In this document: positions 1 through 8,188 of the stretch, one piece after another
How positions within the stretch are numbered: the first letter of the stretch is position 1
Layout of the letters: every line of letters begins with the position of its first letter
Translations under genes and position numbers: made by a program
NCBI GenBank assembly: GCA_902406105.1
Contig: CABPCP010000007.1
Coordinates: 1-64,000 of the forward strand
Length of the DNA stretch: 64,000 nt
Source of the DNA: an uncultured Mordavella sp.
GTDB taxonomy: Bacteria > Bacillota > Clostridia > Lachnospirales > Lachnospiraceae
Direction of reading: 5' to 3'
The notes under the pieces: generated by a model
What the model was told of the DNA's origin: nothing
Seen by the model: only the letters and a program-made list of their open reading frames with translations
Database searches by the model: none

Positions 1-54
1 CATATCGATCACGTTTTCTCTTAATTCATAAGCTAACGCTTTCAGATTTTCCAT
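1..54 (-). CDS. Partial CDS, probable transketolase N-terminal subunit (first 18 codons)
   Basis: Only the first 18 codons lie in the window; the gene runs off the left edge. The peptide MENLKALAYELRENVIDM resembles the first helix of split transketolase N-terminal subunits, which usually open with a leucine/arginine-rich helix before the ThDP domain. An AGGAAGGAA ribosome binding site sits upstream; ATG at 54 is better spaced than the in-frame ATG at 60. It follows the ABC permease by 64 bases and probably ends the same operon. The transketolase call rests on 18 residues and on two other split transketolases in the window, so it is tentative. Confidence 0.4.
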   Translation of the reverse strand, partial: MENLKALAYELRENVIDM

Positions 55-118
55 AATCATTTCCTTCCTGCCAAAATATTTCTACTTCTTGTAAAAATTC
101 AAGCTTTGGCTGCACACT

Positions 119-1102
119 TTATTTTTTCTTTATCAGGTGGGCAACCTTGTCACGCATTGTCGGATTCTCCTTCAGTGCATCAACCGTTACGGCTACAAGC
201 ACAACACCGCCTGTAACGATCGTCTCCCAATAGGAAGATACACGGAGAAGCACGATGGATGTAGACACAGTACTGTTCAAAAGACCACCGATTACAGTAC
301 CAACAACACCGCCGATACCACCGGTCATGGAGGTTCCGCCAAGAACAGAAGCCGCAATGGTCGGGTTCACCCAGTTTACTCCGATAGACGCCTGGAAAGA
401 GGCCAGCTTACAAGCCATCATAGTTCCAGCAATCGCGGATAAAAGGCCGGCCAAACTGTACACTAGAATTTCCACCCTTTCTGTTTTAATACCAACAATC
501 TTAGCGCAGTTACGGTTCCCACCTAATGCGTATACATGGCGTCCAAATTTGGTATATTTGAGCATAAGAGCCAAGACTACACAAATGACCAGCATAATAA
601 TCACAATCGTCGGCATAATGCCTCCCAGCACACCATTAGCCAGGAACTGAGCATTCTCCGGAATACCTACAATCGGAGTCCCCTCTGTGATAATATATAC
701 GATACCTTTATATATTTCCGCCGTCGCCAGGGTTACGATAAATGGTGTCAGCTTCAGATACGCAATGAACAATCCGTTGATCATTCCAAGGACGAGACCT
801 ACCAGACAGGAAACCAGAATGGAAATCCACGGGTTGATGCCTTGCTCTACCATCATCTTAGCGGCCACCATACTTGCCACAGAACCGACCGCCGCTACAG
901 ACAGATCGATACCGCCTGTCAACAAGACCAATGTCTGACCAAAGCTGACGATAATCACAAACGCCGCAGATCTGGTCAGGGTACTGATATTATAGGCCGT
1001 CCAGAAGTTACCGGTTACCAGATGTACCACACATCCCGCAAGGAGTGTTACGATCAGAACCATCCCGGCGGTTGACTTAAAGAAATCTATTACTTTTTTC
1101 AT
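119..1102 (-). CDS. ABC sugar transporter permease (RbsC/BPD_transp_2 family)
   Basis: Inner-membrane subunit of a ribose-type (CUT2) ABC importer, 327 residues, the normal family length. About nine hydrophobic segments span the protein. The glycine-rich GGTSMTGGIGG loop near residues 254-264 is the family region that contacts the ATPase, and GGIDLSV near residue 64 is a typical family motif. Start ATG at 1102 follows an AGGAGG site. It lies 13 bases downstream of the ATPase gene in the order binding protein, ATPase, permease. The substrate cannot be read from sequence; the neighbouring enzymes suggest a short-chain sugar or polyol. Confidence 0.9.
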   Translation of the reverse strand: MKKVIDFFKSTAGMVLIVTLLAGCVVHLVTGNFWTAYNISTLTRSAAFVIIVSFGQTLVLLTGGIDLSVAAVGSVASMVAAKMMVEQGINPWISILVSCLVGLVLGMINGLFIAYLKLTPFIVTLATAEIYKGIVYIITEGTPIVGIPENAQFLANGVLGGIMPTIVIIMLVICVVLALMLKYTKFGRHVYALGGNRNCAKIVGIKTERVEILVYSLAGLLSAIAGTMMACKLASFQASIGVNWVNPTIAASVLGGTSMTGGIGGVVGTVIGGLLNSTVSTSIVLLRVSSYWETIVTGGVVLVAVTVDALKENPTMRDKVAHLIKKK

Positions 1103-1115
1103 GTTTTCTTACCTC

Positions 1116-2603
1116 CTACTGAAATGCCACTTTCAGAACATCTTCTTCCGTGGTCATATCTACATCCTCAATGTATCCTTTGATCCTTCCCTGATGGACT
1201 ACCATTACCCGGTCTGCCAACGCCAGAACCTCTTCCATCTCCGAAGAGATCACCACAACGGACACCCCGCTGTCTGCCAGTTCCCGGACAAGGGCGTGGA
1301 TCTCCGACTTTGCGTTTACATCGATTCCACGCGTCGGCTCATCCATGATCAGCATCTTGATCCCCTTCGCCATCCAGCGGGCAACGATCACCTTCTGCTG
1401 ATTACCGCCGGAAAGGTTCTTGATCAACTGTTCTCTTCCCGCCGTCTTGATGTGGAATTTACCGATATAATCATCTGTAATCTCAGCCGCCTTCTTATAG
1501 TTGATCAGGCCATGTACCTTTAACTGATCATAAGATGGGAGCACCATATTTTCCATGACCGACATTCCCGGTGTAATACCATCATGACGGCGCTCCTCTG
1601 ATACGTATCCCATTCCCAGCCTGATTGCCACCCGGGGATCCGTGATATCTACCTTCTTGCCCTCGACATACATTTCTCCGCCTGGCTCAGGGCGCGTTAT
1701 CCCGAATACACTCTTAAAGATCTCGGTTCTTCCGGCGCCTACCAATCCGGCCACACAAAGGATTTCCCCCTTCTTCACCTGGAAACTGACATCCTGAAAC
1801 TCTCCCTCACGGGTCAGATGTTTCGCCTCAAAGAACACCTCGTCAGACACGGTACGGTTCACATGTTTAGATTCCTGTACCTTCTTTCCCGCCATATTAG
1901 TAATGATCTCATCTTTGGTAATATCTTTGATCTCTGTCACCTTCACGAGCTGTCCATCCCGCATGATCGTAGCACGGTCGGCCTGTGCCATAACCTCATC
2001 CAGATGATGGGTAATGAAGATCATAGAGGTCCCCGCCTTTTTCAGCCGCTGCATAGAGGCAAACAAGGATTCCGCTTCCTTATTGGTCAATACCGCCGTT
2101 GGCTCATCCAGGATCAGAATCCTGGGAGAATAAGCCAGCGCTCTCGCAATTGAAACTAACTGCTGATACGCCGCGGACAGTTTCTTTACTTTCTGTGTAA
2201 CGTCTATTTCTACATCTAACAGTTTCAGCAGCTCTGCCGCTTCTTTCTCTGCTGTTTTCCAATTAATTGCCATTCCATTGGCACGCTCATTGCCAAGGAA
2301 AATATTTTCCGCAATTGATGCTTCCGGGATCAAATTCAATTCCTGAGGCACGATTACGATCTGTTTTGCGGATGCTTCTTTAGGAGAAGAGATCTTAATC
2401 GGTTTTCCGTCCATGAAGATCTCGCCTTCATCCATAATGTACTGGCCTACCAGCACATTCATCAGGGTACTCTTCCCCGCTCCGTTTTCTCCCAGAAGCG
2501 CGTGGATCTCTCCCGGCTTGATACTGAGGTCTACCTTGTCCAGCGCCTTAGTTCCCGGGAAAGTTTTTGTGATCCCTTTCATTTCAAGTATGAATTCGCT
2601 CAA
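1116..2603 (-). CDS. ABC sugar transporter ATP-binding protein (RbsA/MglA family)
   Basis: Duplicated ATPase that energises a CUT2 sugar importer. The first cassette has Walker A GENGAGKST near residue 40 and Walker B LILDEPTAVL. The second has a degenerate Walker A (GLVGAGRTE) plus LSGGNQQK and LIMDEPTRGID, the usual asymmetry of this family. Length (about 495 residues) is normal. The longest frame begins with GTG at 2612, but the GAGGAA site is too close to it; TTG at 2603 has 9-base spacing and is preferred. A hairpin separates it from the upstream binding-protein gene. Confidence 0.92.
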   Translation of the reverse strand: MSEFILEMKGITKTFPGTKALDKVDLSIKPGEIHALLGENGAGKSTLMNVLVGQYIMDEGEIFMDGKPIKISSPKEASAKQIVIVPQELNLIPEASIAENIFLGNERANGMAINWKTAEKEAAELLKLLDVEIDVTQKVKKLSAAYQQLVSIARALAYSPRILILDEPTAVLTNKEAESLFASMQRLKKAGTSMIFITHHLDEVMAQADRATIMRDGQLVKVTEIKDITKDEIITNMAGKKVQESKHVNRTVSDEVFFEAKHLTREGEFQDVSFQVKKGEILCVAGLVGAGRTEIFKSVFGITRPEPGGEMYVEGKKVDITDPRVAIRLGMGYVSEERRHDGITPGMSVMENMVLPSYDQLKVHGLINYKKAAEITDDYIGKFHIKTAGREQLIKNLSGGNQQKVIVARWMAKGIKMLIMDEPTRGIDVNAKSEIHALVRELADSGVSVVVISSEMEEVLALADRVMVVHQGRIKGYIEDVDMTTEEDVLKVAFQ

Positions 2604-2660
2604 CTTTTTCACTTCCTCTACTCTTTATTCTTCCGCTTCCTTAATTAGCTCCTTCTCAAC

Positions 2661-2704
2661 AAAAAGATTCCACGTGACCATGCTTACCATAATCACGTGG
2701 AATC
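2661..2704 (-). terminator. Intercistronic hairpin with U-run between binding protein and ATPase genes
   Basis: A perfect 12-bp inverted repeat (2666-2677 with 2693-2704, arm GATTCCACGTGA, 15-base loop) is followed on the minus strand by five T residues. This is a partial terminator or mRNA-stabilising element in the 153-base gap. Such elements commonly keep binding-protein mRNA in excess over the membrane subunits of ABC importers. Confidence 0.75.
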
Positions 2705-2765
2705 CCTCTCATTCATCTAGTCCTGCACATGGTGTCATATCCGTTCTTCAATTTGACTCATATAA

Positions 2766-3851
2766 TTATTCCGCAGCTTCCTCAGCAAAAAGCATATCGA
2801 TATAGCCCTGCGCGTCTTCCTGATATGCGCCCTGAGAACCAACATCTGTGATCTCTTCTACTTCTTCACCGTCGATACATTTTACAGCGTTGTAGATCAG
2901 TTTATAGCCCATATCGTAGCAATTCTGGATCTGCAGATAGTACAGAGTACCGTCTTTCAAATAATTCAGCGCACGAAGGTCATGATCCATACCACCGATG
3001 ATGATCTCGCCGGATTTGCCTGCGTCCGCAACCGCCTGGCCAGCTCCGATCGGATTAGACATGTTGTTGCAAAGGATTCCGCCAAGGTCCGGATAGGACT
3101 GCAGCCATGCTTCTGTAATTGAGATAGCGTTCTCTACGAAGTCATCATCTCTCTGATCGTCAACAACTTCGATGTCTGGATATTCCGCTACAGTGTCATA
3201 GAAGGCTTCCAGTCTCTGCTCATGAGAAGAAGCTCCGATAGTTCCGGACAAGAACGCGATCTGAGTCTTGCCTTCTTCCTGCATCTTATCGCAGACAGCT
3301 TTCGCTACCGCCGCGCCGTCTCCATAGTTATCATTGTTTCCTACGAAGAATGATCTCTTGGATTCCGGAATATCAGAAGAAGCAAACAGCGCAACCTTAA
3401 CGCCCGCATCTACAGCTGCGTCAACCGCCGGCTGTGTAGTCTCGATCTGATTTACGTCAACAGCGATCAGGTCATAGCCCTGTCCGGTAGCTGTCTCAAT
3501 AGAGTTTACTTGGTCAACAGCGTCAGCCTCAACCGGAGCGTACCACTCATAGTCAATGGTAACGCCTTTAGCGGCAAAGTCTTCTACCGCCGCTTTTACA
3601 CCAACTTCAATGGCATCGTACCAAGCGTGTACCAGCTTATATGTACAATAAATTGAATATTCATCTTTCTTTGGCTCATAGCTTGTATCGAAATCCTGAT
3701 CCGCAAGGGCTTCCGCGTTCGCAACTTCTTCTTCTGTTCCCGCGGAGCTGTCAGAACCTTCTGACGAGCTGTCACTAGATCCGCTTCCGCAGCCTACCAT
3801 GGTCAATACCATAGCCGCTACCAACAACATACTAACAATTTTCTTTTTCAT
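2766..3851 (-). CDS. Sugar ABC transporter substrate-binding lipoprotein
   Basis: Periplasmic-binding-protein type 1 lipoprotein of 361 residues. It begins with a lipoprotein signal peptide (MKKKIVSMLL, hydrophobic core, then MVGC with lipidated Cys21) and a Ser/Asp/Glu-rich linker to about residue 50. The body is a two-lobed Peripla_BP_4 fold. It is the first gene of the leftward importer operon, with a strong promoter 250 bases upstream. The ligand is unknown; relatives bind ribose, galactose, autoinducer-2 or polyols, and the adjacent genes favour a C4/C5 sugar or polyol. Confidence 0.88.
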   Translation of the reverse strand: MKKKIVSMLLVAAMVLTMVGCGSGSSDSSSEGSDSSAGTEEEVANAEALADQDFDTSYEPKKDEYSIYCTYKLVHAWYDAIEVGVKAAVEDFAAKGVTIDYEWYAPVEADAVDQVNSIETATGQGYDLIAVDVNQIETTQPAVDAAVDAGVKVALFASSDIPESKRSFFVGNNDNYGDGAAVAKAVCDKMQEEGKTQIAFLSGTIGASSHEQRLEAFYDTVAEYPDIEVVDDQRDDDFVENAISITEAWLQSYPDLGGILCNNMSNPIGAGQAVADAGKSGEIIIGGMDHDLRALNYLKDGTLYYLQIQNCYDMGYKLIYNAVKCIDGEEVEEITDVGSQGAYQEDAQGYIDMLFAEEAAE

Positions 3852-4103
3852 AATTCTCTCCTTTCAAACTTAAACATCCTCATGTCTCTGCAAGACGTCC
3901 AACTTTTTGAAATGTCCTCCTTTCTTCTAGATTTGCAGTCTTTTCTTGGGAATTCTCTCATCCAACGAATTACTCAATATTATAAATTATAACTAAATTA
4001 TTTTTTATAACTATTTTGCATTTCGTCATTAGCGCCAATCATAATTTGTCATTTTGACTAACATTTAACAGATTCCCATCTCTTAATTAGACTTTATGAC
4101 TAA
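3852..4103 (-). other. Long AT-rich 5' leader of the importer operon
   Basis: About 245 bases separate the predicted transcription start from the binding-protein start codon. The stretch is strongly AT-rich, contains several TTAGT-containing words and a short GTCA-TTT-TGAC palindrome (about 4050-4060), and ends in a normal ribosome binding site. No open frame or riboswitch class was recognised. Confidence 0.4.
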
Positions 4104-4132
4104 GTTATATCATTTTCTCCTTATCGTGTCAA
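4104..4132 (-). promoter_or_regulatory. Sigma-A type promoter of the ABC importer operon
   Basis: Minus strand: -35 TTGACA (4127-4132), 17-base spacer, -10 TATAAC (4104-4109). The -35 is perfect and the -10 has one mismatch. Transcription would begin near 4097 and read the binding-protein gene. Inferred target of the adjacent LacI-type regulator; no convincing long palindrome was found here. Confidence 0.75.
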
Positions 4133-4139
4133 CTAAATT

Positions 4140-4191
4140 TTGAATAAAAAAACTCTATTTTTACTAAATTATTTTTAGCAAAAATAGAGTT
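4140..4191 (-). terminator. Intrinsic terminator after the LacI-type gene
   Basis: A perfect 12-bp inverted repeat (4151-4162 with 4180-4191, arm AACTCTATTTTT) is followed on the minus strand by a T-rich run. It lies 16 bases past the stop codon and insulates the regulator from the importer promoter. Confidence 0.85.
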
Positions 4192-4207
4192 CTCTGGAAT
4201 TTCTCGG

Positions 4208-5221
4208 CTAATTCAGCTTTTTCACGCTCTCATTTTCAATTAATTTTGTTCCAACCTTGTATTTGGTAGTCGCCCCTTTTTCCTTCCCGATCCGCTTCAT
4301 CAAAAGTTCTACCGACGACTCGCCCATGCCGTCTGTGGGAACCTGGATCGTTGTCACCTTCGGCTCTGTAAACGAGCAGATCGGACGGTTATCAAATCCT
4401 ATCACCGACACTTCATCTGGTATCCGGATCCCCCGCTTTTTAAAAACTTGTACCGCTCTGCAGCCAAGAAGGTCGTTATCCGCCAGGAACGCGGTTGGCA
4501 GATCCTTATGCCTGTCCAGATAATTTTCCACATCCGCTTCCGTCTCCGTCTCCAGATACCCCACATCCATCACATAGTCCTCCCGATAAGGCAGGCCATG
4601 TTTCCTCATACACTCCCGAAAAGCCTGGAGCCGTTCCTCAAAACAGATGATCTGGAACTTGCTTCTGATATATCCGATTTTCCGGTGCCCCATCCGATAG
4701 AGATACTCAAACCCCTGATGTATCCCCAAGTAATTATCCACCGTCACCGCATCCACAGCCAGCGTTGGAAATGGATTATCCAAGAATACACAAGGCGCGT
4801 TTAAGCGCGCGAATACCTCCGCATCCTCCGGATACATCTCCACCGCATAGACGATATAGCCAGCGTATTTAGAATTTTCCAGCGCCAGATACTGTTCATC
4901 CGCCGACATCTGACGGTCCAGATACATCACCGACATAGTATAGCTGTTTTTCTCCAGCGTTCTGGTAATGCTCTCCGAAAGATAGTTAAAAAAAGGATAT
5001 TCTTCCACAACCTGACCGCCGCATTTATAGATCACGAATCCGATATTCCCTCTGTGCGCTTCCGCTTCTTTCAAAAGATACTCACAGTCCATCTCCATGA
5101 TCTTATCCATGATCTCTCTCCGCTTAGCCTCACCTACTCCCGGTTTATTATTCAGCACAAGGGACACCGTAGCCGGTGACACTCCAAGCTCTCTGGCTAT
5201 ATCCTTCGCCTTATATTTCAC
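4208..5221 (-). CDS. LacI family transcriptional regulator
   Basis: Sugar-responsive DNA-binding regulator of about 337 residues. An N-terminal lambda-like helix-turn-helix (IARELGVSPATVSLVLNNKP) precedes the hinge and a periplasmic-binding-like effector domain; VSVIGFDN is the typical family strand. The frame opens with ATG at 5239, but a GGAGGG site lies inside those first codons and is spaced 8 bases from GTG at 5221, so GTG is preferred (protein begins VKYKAKDIAREL). It sits 50 bases downstream of the RpiR gene and probably shares its transcript. Likely controls the divergent sugar genes; effector unknown. Confidence 0.88.
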   Translation of the reverse strand: MKYKAKDIARELGVSPATVSLVLNNKPGVGEAKRREIMDKIMEMDCEYLLKEAEAHRGNIGFVIYKCGGQVVEEYPFFNYLSESITRTLEKNSYTMSVMYLDRQMSADEQYLALENSKYAGYIVYAVEMYPEDAEVFARLNAPCVFLDNPFPTLAVDAVTVDNYLGIHQGFEYLYRMGHRKIGYIRSKFQIICFEERLQAFRECMRKHGLPYREDYVMDVGYLETETEADVENYLDRHKDLPTAFLADNDLLGCRAVQVFKKRGIRIPDEVSVIGFDNRPICSFTEPKVTTIQVPTDGMGESSVELLMKRIGKEKGATTKYKVGTKLIENESVKKLN

Positions 5222-5271
5222 GTTCGATTCCCTCCGCATATTTCATATTCGCCGTCCATTCCGCCGGCCCC

Positions 5272-6144
5272 CTACTTATCCACGATTTTATTTACCTTCA
5301 GGCTTTCAGAAACCTCGTGCAGTTTTTGAAACGAATCCGTCTCCTTCCTCCGAAGCACGCCCATATAAAGAGCATCCAGCATCGCCTGTTCCGCCACCCG
5401 CCGAGCGATAATTTCTTTGTCCGCCGTAGAATCAGTAGTCACATTATACAATACCACATCTGAATATTTGGTCAACTCTGATTTCCCCGCTTTTGTGATA
5501 CAAATCGTAAAACCCCCTCGCTCCTTCGCGATCCTCATAGACTCCACTACCTGCTTCGTCCGCCCGCTGTGGGAGATCGCCACCGCGACATCTCCTTTTT
5601 TCATATTGCAGGCGTTCACAATCTGAATATCCGCATCACTGTCAGCAAAGCAATCATATCCAATCCGGCGGAAACGCAGACTGGCGTAACTGCAGGGAAA
5701 CGCCGCGTCCCCAATAGCAAAAAAGCAGATCTTGTTTGCTTTTACAATAGCTTCACACGCCTTCTCATACTCTTCTGCCGCGGCCACTTCCAGCGTTTTC
5801 TTCAGATTCAGGATGTTGAGCTTGAAAACACTTTCCAAAATTTCTTCCATTCCACGACCCACAGAAAGCTGCACCACTTCATCTTTCGCCTGAGGATTTA
5901 AAAGCTGCGCCGCTAGCTGCCGTTTAAACTGAGTATAGCCAGACAGGCCGATCGTCCTGCAAAGGCGCACCACCGTAGCTTCTCCGCACTCGCAGCGCTT
6001 TGCCAGCTTCTGCAGCGACATCTTCGTCACTTCTTTGGGCGATGCAAGAACGAATTCCGCCACTCTCCTTTCCGCCGGGGTCAGACTGGGGAGAAGAAAT
6101 CTGGCTGTCGCCAAAATATTCCGCACATTTTCCTTTTTCTCCAT
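5272..6144 (-). CDS. RpiR/MurR family regulator with SIS domain
   Basis: Regulator of about 290 residues: an N-terminal RpiR helix-turn-helix (LAKRCECGEATVVRLCR, about residues 45-61) and a C-terminal SIS sugar-phosphate-binding domain (about residues 120-260, with AISHSGRTKQVVESM). SIS domains sense phosphosugars, so an intermediate of the neighbouring pathway is a plausible effector. The ATG at 6144, 8 bases after GAGG, is preferred over GTG at 6153. It is the first gene of a leftward regulator operon whose promoter overlaps a palindrome. Two regulators of different families side by side suggest dual sensing of the free sugar (LacI) and the phosphosugar (RpiR). Confidence 0.88.
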   Translation of the reverse strand: MEKKENVRNILATARFLLPSLTPAERRVAEFVLASPKEVTKMSLQKLAKRCECGEATVVRLCRTIGLSGYTQFKRQLAAQLLNPQAKDEVVQLSVGRGMEEILESVFKLNILNLKKTLEVAAAEEYEKACEAIVKANKICFFAIGDAAFPCSYASLRFRRIGYDCFADSDADIQIVNACNMKKGDVAVAISHSGRTKQVVESMRIAKERGGFTICITKAGKSELTKYSDVVLYNVTTDSTADKEIIARRVAEQAMLDALYMGVLRRKETDSFQKLHEVSESLKVNKIVDK

Positions 6145-6175
6145 ATTCCGCACCTCTTGTCCGTACTTTCCTACT

Positions 6176-6204
6176 ATTATATCGCATTTTTACTCCATTT
6201 TCAA
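6176..6204 (-). promoter_or_regulatory. Promoter of the RpiR-LacI regulator operon
   Basis: Minus strand: -35 TTGAAA (6199-6204), 17-base spacer, perfect -10 TATAAT (6176-6181). The start site would lie near 6169, giving a short leader. Confidence 0.75.
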
Positions 6205-6221
6205 TTTTAATTTATGGAGTA
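6191..6221. promoter_or_regulatory. Palindromic operator candidate overlapping the regulator promoter
   Basis: Perfect 8-bp arms TACTCCAT (6191-6198) and ATGGAGTA (6214-6221) flank a 15-base AT-rich centre. The site covers the -35 box of the regulator promoter and lies about 85 bases upstream of the divergent operon promoter. Position suggests autoregulation by RpiR or LacI. Confidence 0.5.
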
Positions 6222-6306
6222 TTTTTTCTCTATTTCCGTTTCGCTTTTCGTCAAATTGTATATTTATTCACACCTTTAGCGCCTCTATATTGTCTATTAT
6301 TTTGTA

Positions 6307-6334
6307 TTGACATTTACCCCCCCCCCGGTATACT
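6307..6334 (+). promoter_or_regulatory. Promoter of the transketolase-kinase operon with a C10 tract in its spacer
   Basis: -35 TTGACA (6307-6312) and -10 TATACT (6329-6334) are separated by 16 bases, ten of which are an uninterrupted run of C (6317-6326). Both boxes are near consensus. Slippage of the C run would change the -35/-10 spacing. Transcription would begin near 6341, about 45 bases before the first gene. Confidence 0.75.
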
Positions 6335-6386
6335 TTGAGTAACAATTGAGTTTTAACCATTTTTCTTCAGAAAGGAAATGACAACC

Positions 6387-7322
6387 ATGAAAAAATCTTT
6401 TCGCTCCACAATGATTGATACAATAATGGAGAACGCGGAAATCTATCCCAATATGGTGGTTCTTAACGCCGATTCCGCAAGAGCTCTAAAACTGACAGAT
6501 TTTCAAGCCGCCTACCCGGACAGAATGTTTGGAGTGGGGATCAGCGAAGCAGATCTGATCGGAACCGCGGCCGGAATGGCAACCACCGGATTGATTCCTG
6601 TTGTTGTCGGTTTCTCTATGTTTGTTTCCGAAAAACCTTTCGAACAGATCCGGCAGGCAATCGCTTATCCCAATTTAAATGTTAAGATCATCGCTACCCA
6701 CAGCGGTCTCTGCGTTGGTCAAGACGGCGCTACTCACCAGGCATTGGAAGATATGGCCGTCATAAGGACTCTCCCAAACTTCAAAGTCTTTGCGGCCGCT
6801 GACGTAACAGAGACAAAAGCAGCTGTAAGCGCCATGCTTAAACACAATGGGCCCGCCTATTTAAGACTGGGGAGGGATCTCGCGGAAGATATCTTCAGCG
6901 GCTCTAAGGAATTCATCCCAGGAGGCGCCGACCTTCTCGCCAATGGTTCGGATGTTACAATCGCGGCCTGCGGATTAATGACAGAGCAAGCCCTTCTCGC
7001 CGCCTCCGCCTTAGCCGCTGAGGGGATTCGGGCTACCGTACTGAATATGTATTCCATCAAGCCGCTGCCAGAGGATCTTCTATTAGACAAAGCTAAGGAA
7101 ACCGGCGCCTTTGTTACCGCAGAAGATCACTCAGTCATTGGAGGCTTAGGCGGCGCGGTCAGTGAGTTTTTGTCAGAAAACTATCCTGTTCCTGTAGTAA
7201 AAGTAGGCGTCCATGACCATTTTGGCGAATCCGGCTCCCAAGATGAACTATATACCAAATACGGCCTTACTTCCGCCCACATTGTAAAAGCAGCAAAAAA
7301 AGCAATCAGTATGAAAAGGTAG
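6387..7322 (+). CDS. Transketolase C-terminal subunit
   Basis: Pyrimidine-binding plus C-terminal domain half of a split transketolase, about 311 residues. It holds the Transket_pyr fold with the ThDP-activating glutamate in GVGISEADLIG, the GQDGATHQALEDMA segment, and a C-terminal transketolase_C domain. Transketolase moves a two-carbon unit between ketose and aldose phosphates. ATG at 6387 is 10 bases from AAAGGA; ATG at 6378 is too close. The C-terminal half precedes the N-terminal half here, the reverse of the second pair at 38896-40685. In this context it may condense erythrose 4-phosphate formed by the downstream enzymes. Confidence 0.9.
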   Translation: MKKSFRSTMIDTIMENAEIYPNMVVLNADSARALKLTDFQAAYPDRMFGVGISEADLIGTAAGMATTGLIPVVVGFSMFVSEKPFEQIRQAIAYPNLNVKIIATHSGLCVGQDGATHQALEDMAVIRTLPNFKVFAAADVTETKAAVSAMLKHNGPAYLRLGRDLAEDIFSGSKEFIPGGADLLANGSDVTIAACGLMTEQALLAASALAAEGIRATVLNMYSIKPLPEDLLLDKAKETGAFVTAEDHSVIGGLGGAVSEFLSENYPVPVVKVGVHDHFGESGSQDELYTKYGLTSAHIVKAAKKAISMKR

Positions 7323-7331
7323 GTAAAAGAT

Positions 7332-8165
7332 ATGTCCAGAAATATTCCCATTTTAAAAACACAAGCAAATATCATCCGCAGAGACATTCTGGAAATGATC
7401 TACAACGCCCAATCCGGCCACCTTGGAGGATCATTTTCCATGGTCGAAGTCCTGACAGCTCTCTATTTTGACGAAATGCACTATGATCCAAAACGCCCGC
7501 AGCTAAAAGATCGGGATCGCTTTGTTTTGTCAAAAGGCCACACCGCTCCAGCCCTCTATGCCACATTGGCAAACGCCGGATTTTTTCCAAAAGAGAAGCT
7601 GATGACTTCTTTTCGGCACATCGACTCTATGCTGCAGGGGCATCCTGATATGAAGAAGACGCCCGGCGTGGAGATGACCAGTGGTTCCCTAGGTATTGGA
7701 TTGTCTGCCGCCTGCGGCATGGCACTTGGGCTCAGACATCAGAAAATTGACTCTCGTGTCTACTGCATGATCGGCGACGGCGAGATCAATGAGGGGGAAA
7801 TCTGGGAAGCCGCGGCTACCGCCTCTCATTATCACTTGGATCACCTGGTTGCTTTTACAGACGTCAACGGACTCCAGAACGATGCCGAAACAAAGAAGGT
7901 CAAAGATATGCTGGATATTGCCGCCAAATGGCGCGCTTTTGGCTGGAACACCCTGGAGATCAACGGGCATGATTTTGAAGAGATTTTTGACGCTCTGGAT
8001 ATGGCCAGAAAATGCAAAGACCGCCCGACAGCAATCATTTCTCACACCATCAAAGGGAAAGGAGTTTCCTTCATGGAGAATGTAGTCGCTTTCCATGGCA
8101 AAACTCCCACAAAGGAAGAATACGAAAACGGAATGAAAGAGCTGAAGGAAGCTCTTCAGGCGTGA
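7332..8165 (+). CDS. Transketolase N-terminal subunit (ThDP-binding)
   Basis: ThDP pyrophosphate-binding half of the split transketolase, 277 residues. It has LSKGHTAPALYATLA, GSLGIGLSAACGMA and the ThDP/Mg motif GDGEINEGEIWEAA followed about 25 residues on by FTDVNGLQND. The final segment KGKGVSFMEN is also typical. It starts 9 bases after the C-terminal-subunit stop and should be cotranscribed with it. Cytoplasmic; acts only with the partner subunit. Confidence 0.92.
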   Translation: MSRNIPILKTQANIIRRDILEMIYNAQSGHLGGSFSMVEVLTALYFDEMHYDPKRPQLKDRDRFVLSKGHTAPALYATLANAGFFPKEKLMTSFRHIDSMLQGHPDMKKTPGVEMTSGSLGIGLSAACGMALGLRHQKIDSRVYCMIGDGEINEGEIWEAAATASHYHLDHLVAFTDVNGLQNDAETKKVKDMLDIAAKWRAFGWNTLEINGHDFEEIFDALDMARKCKDRPTAIISHTIKGKGVSFMENVVAFHGKTPTKEEYENGMKELKEALQA

Positions 8166-8188
8166 TCAATCCACAAGGAGGTATAACT

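Noticed and set aside
3852-4103. Riboswitch in the long importer leader
   Set aside because: No conserved stem-loop pattern of a known class was recognised; only AT-rich words.
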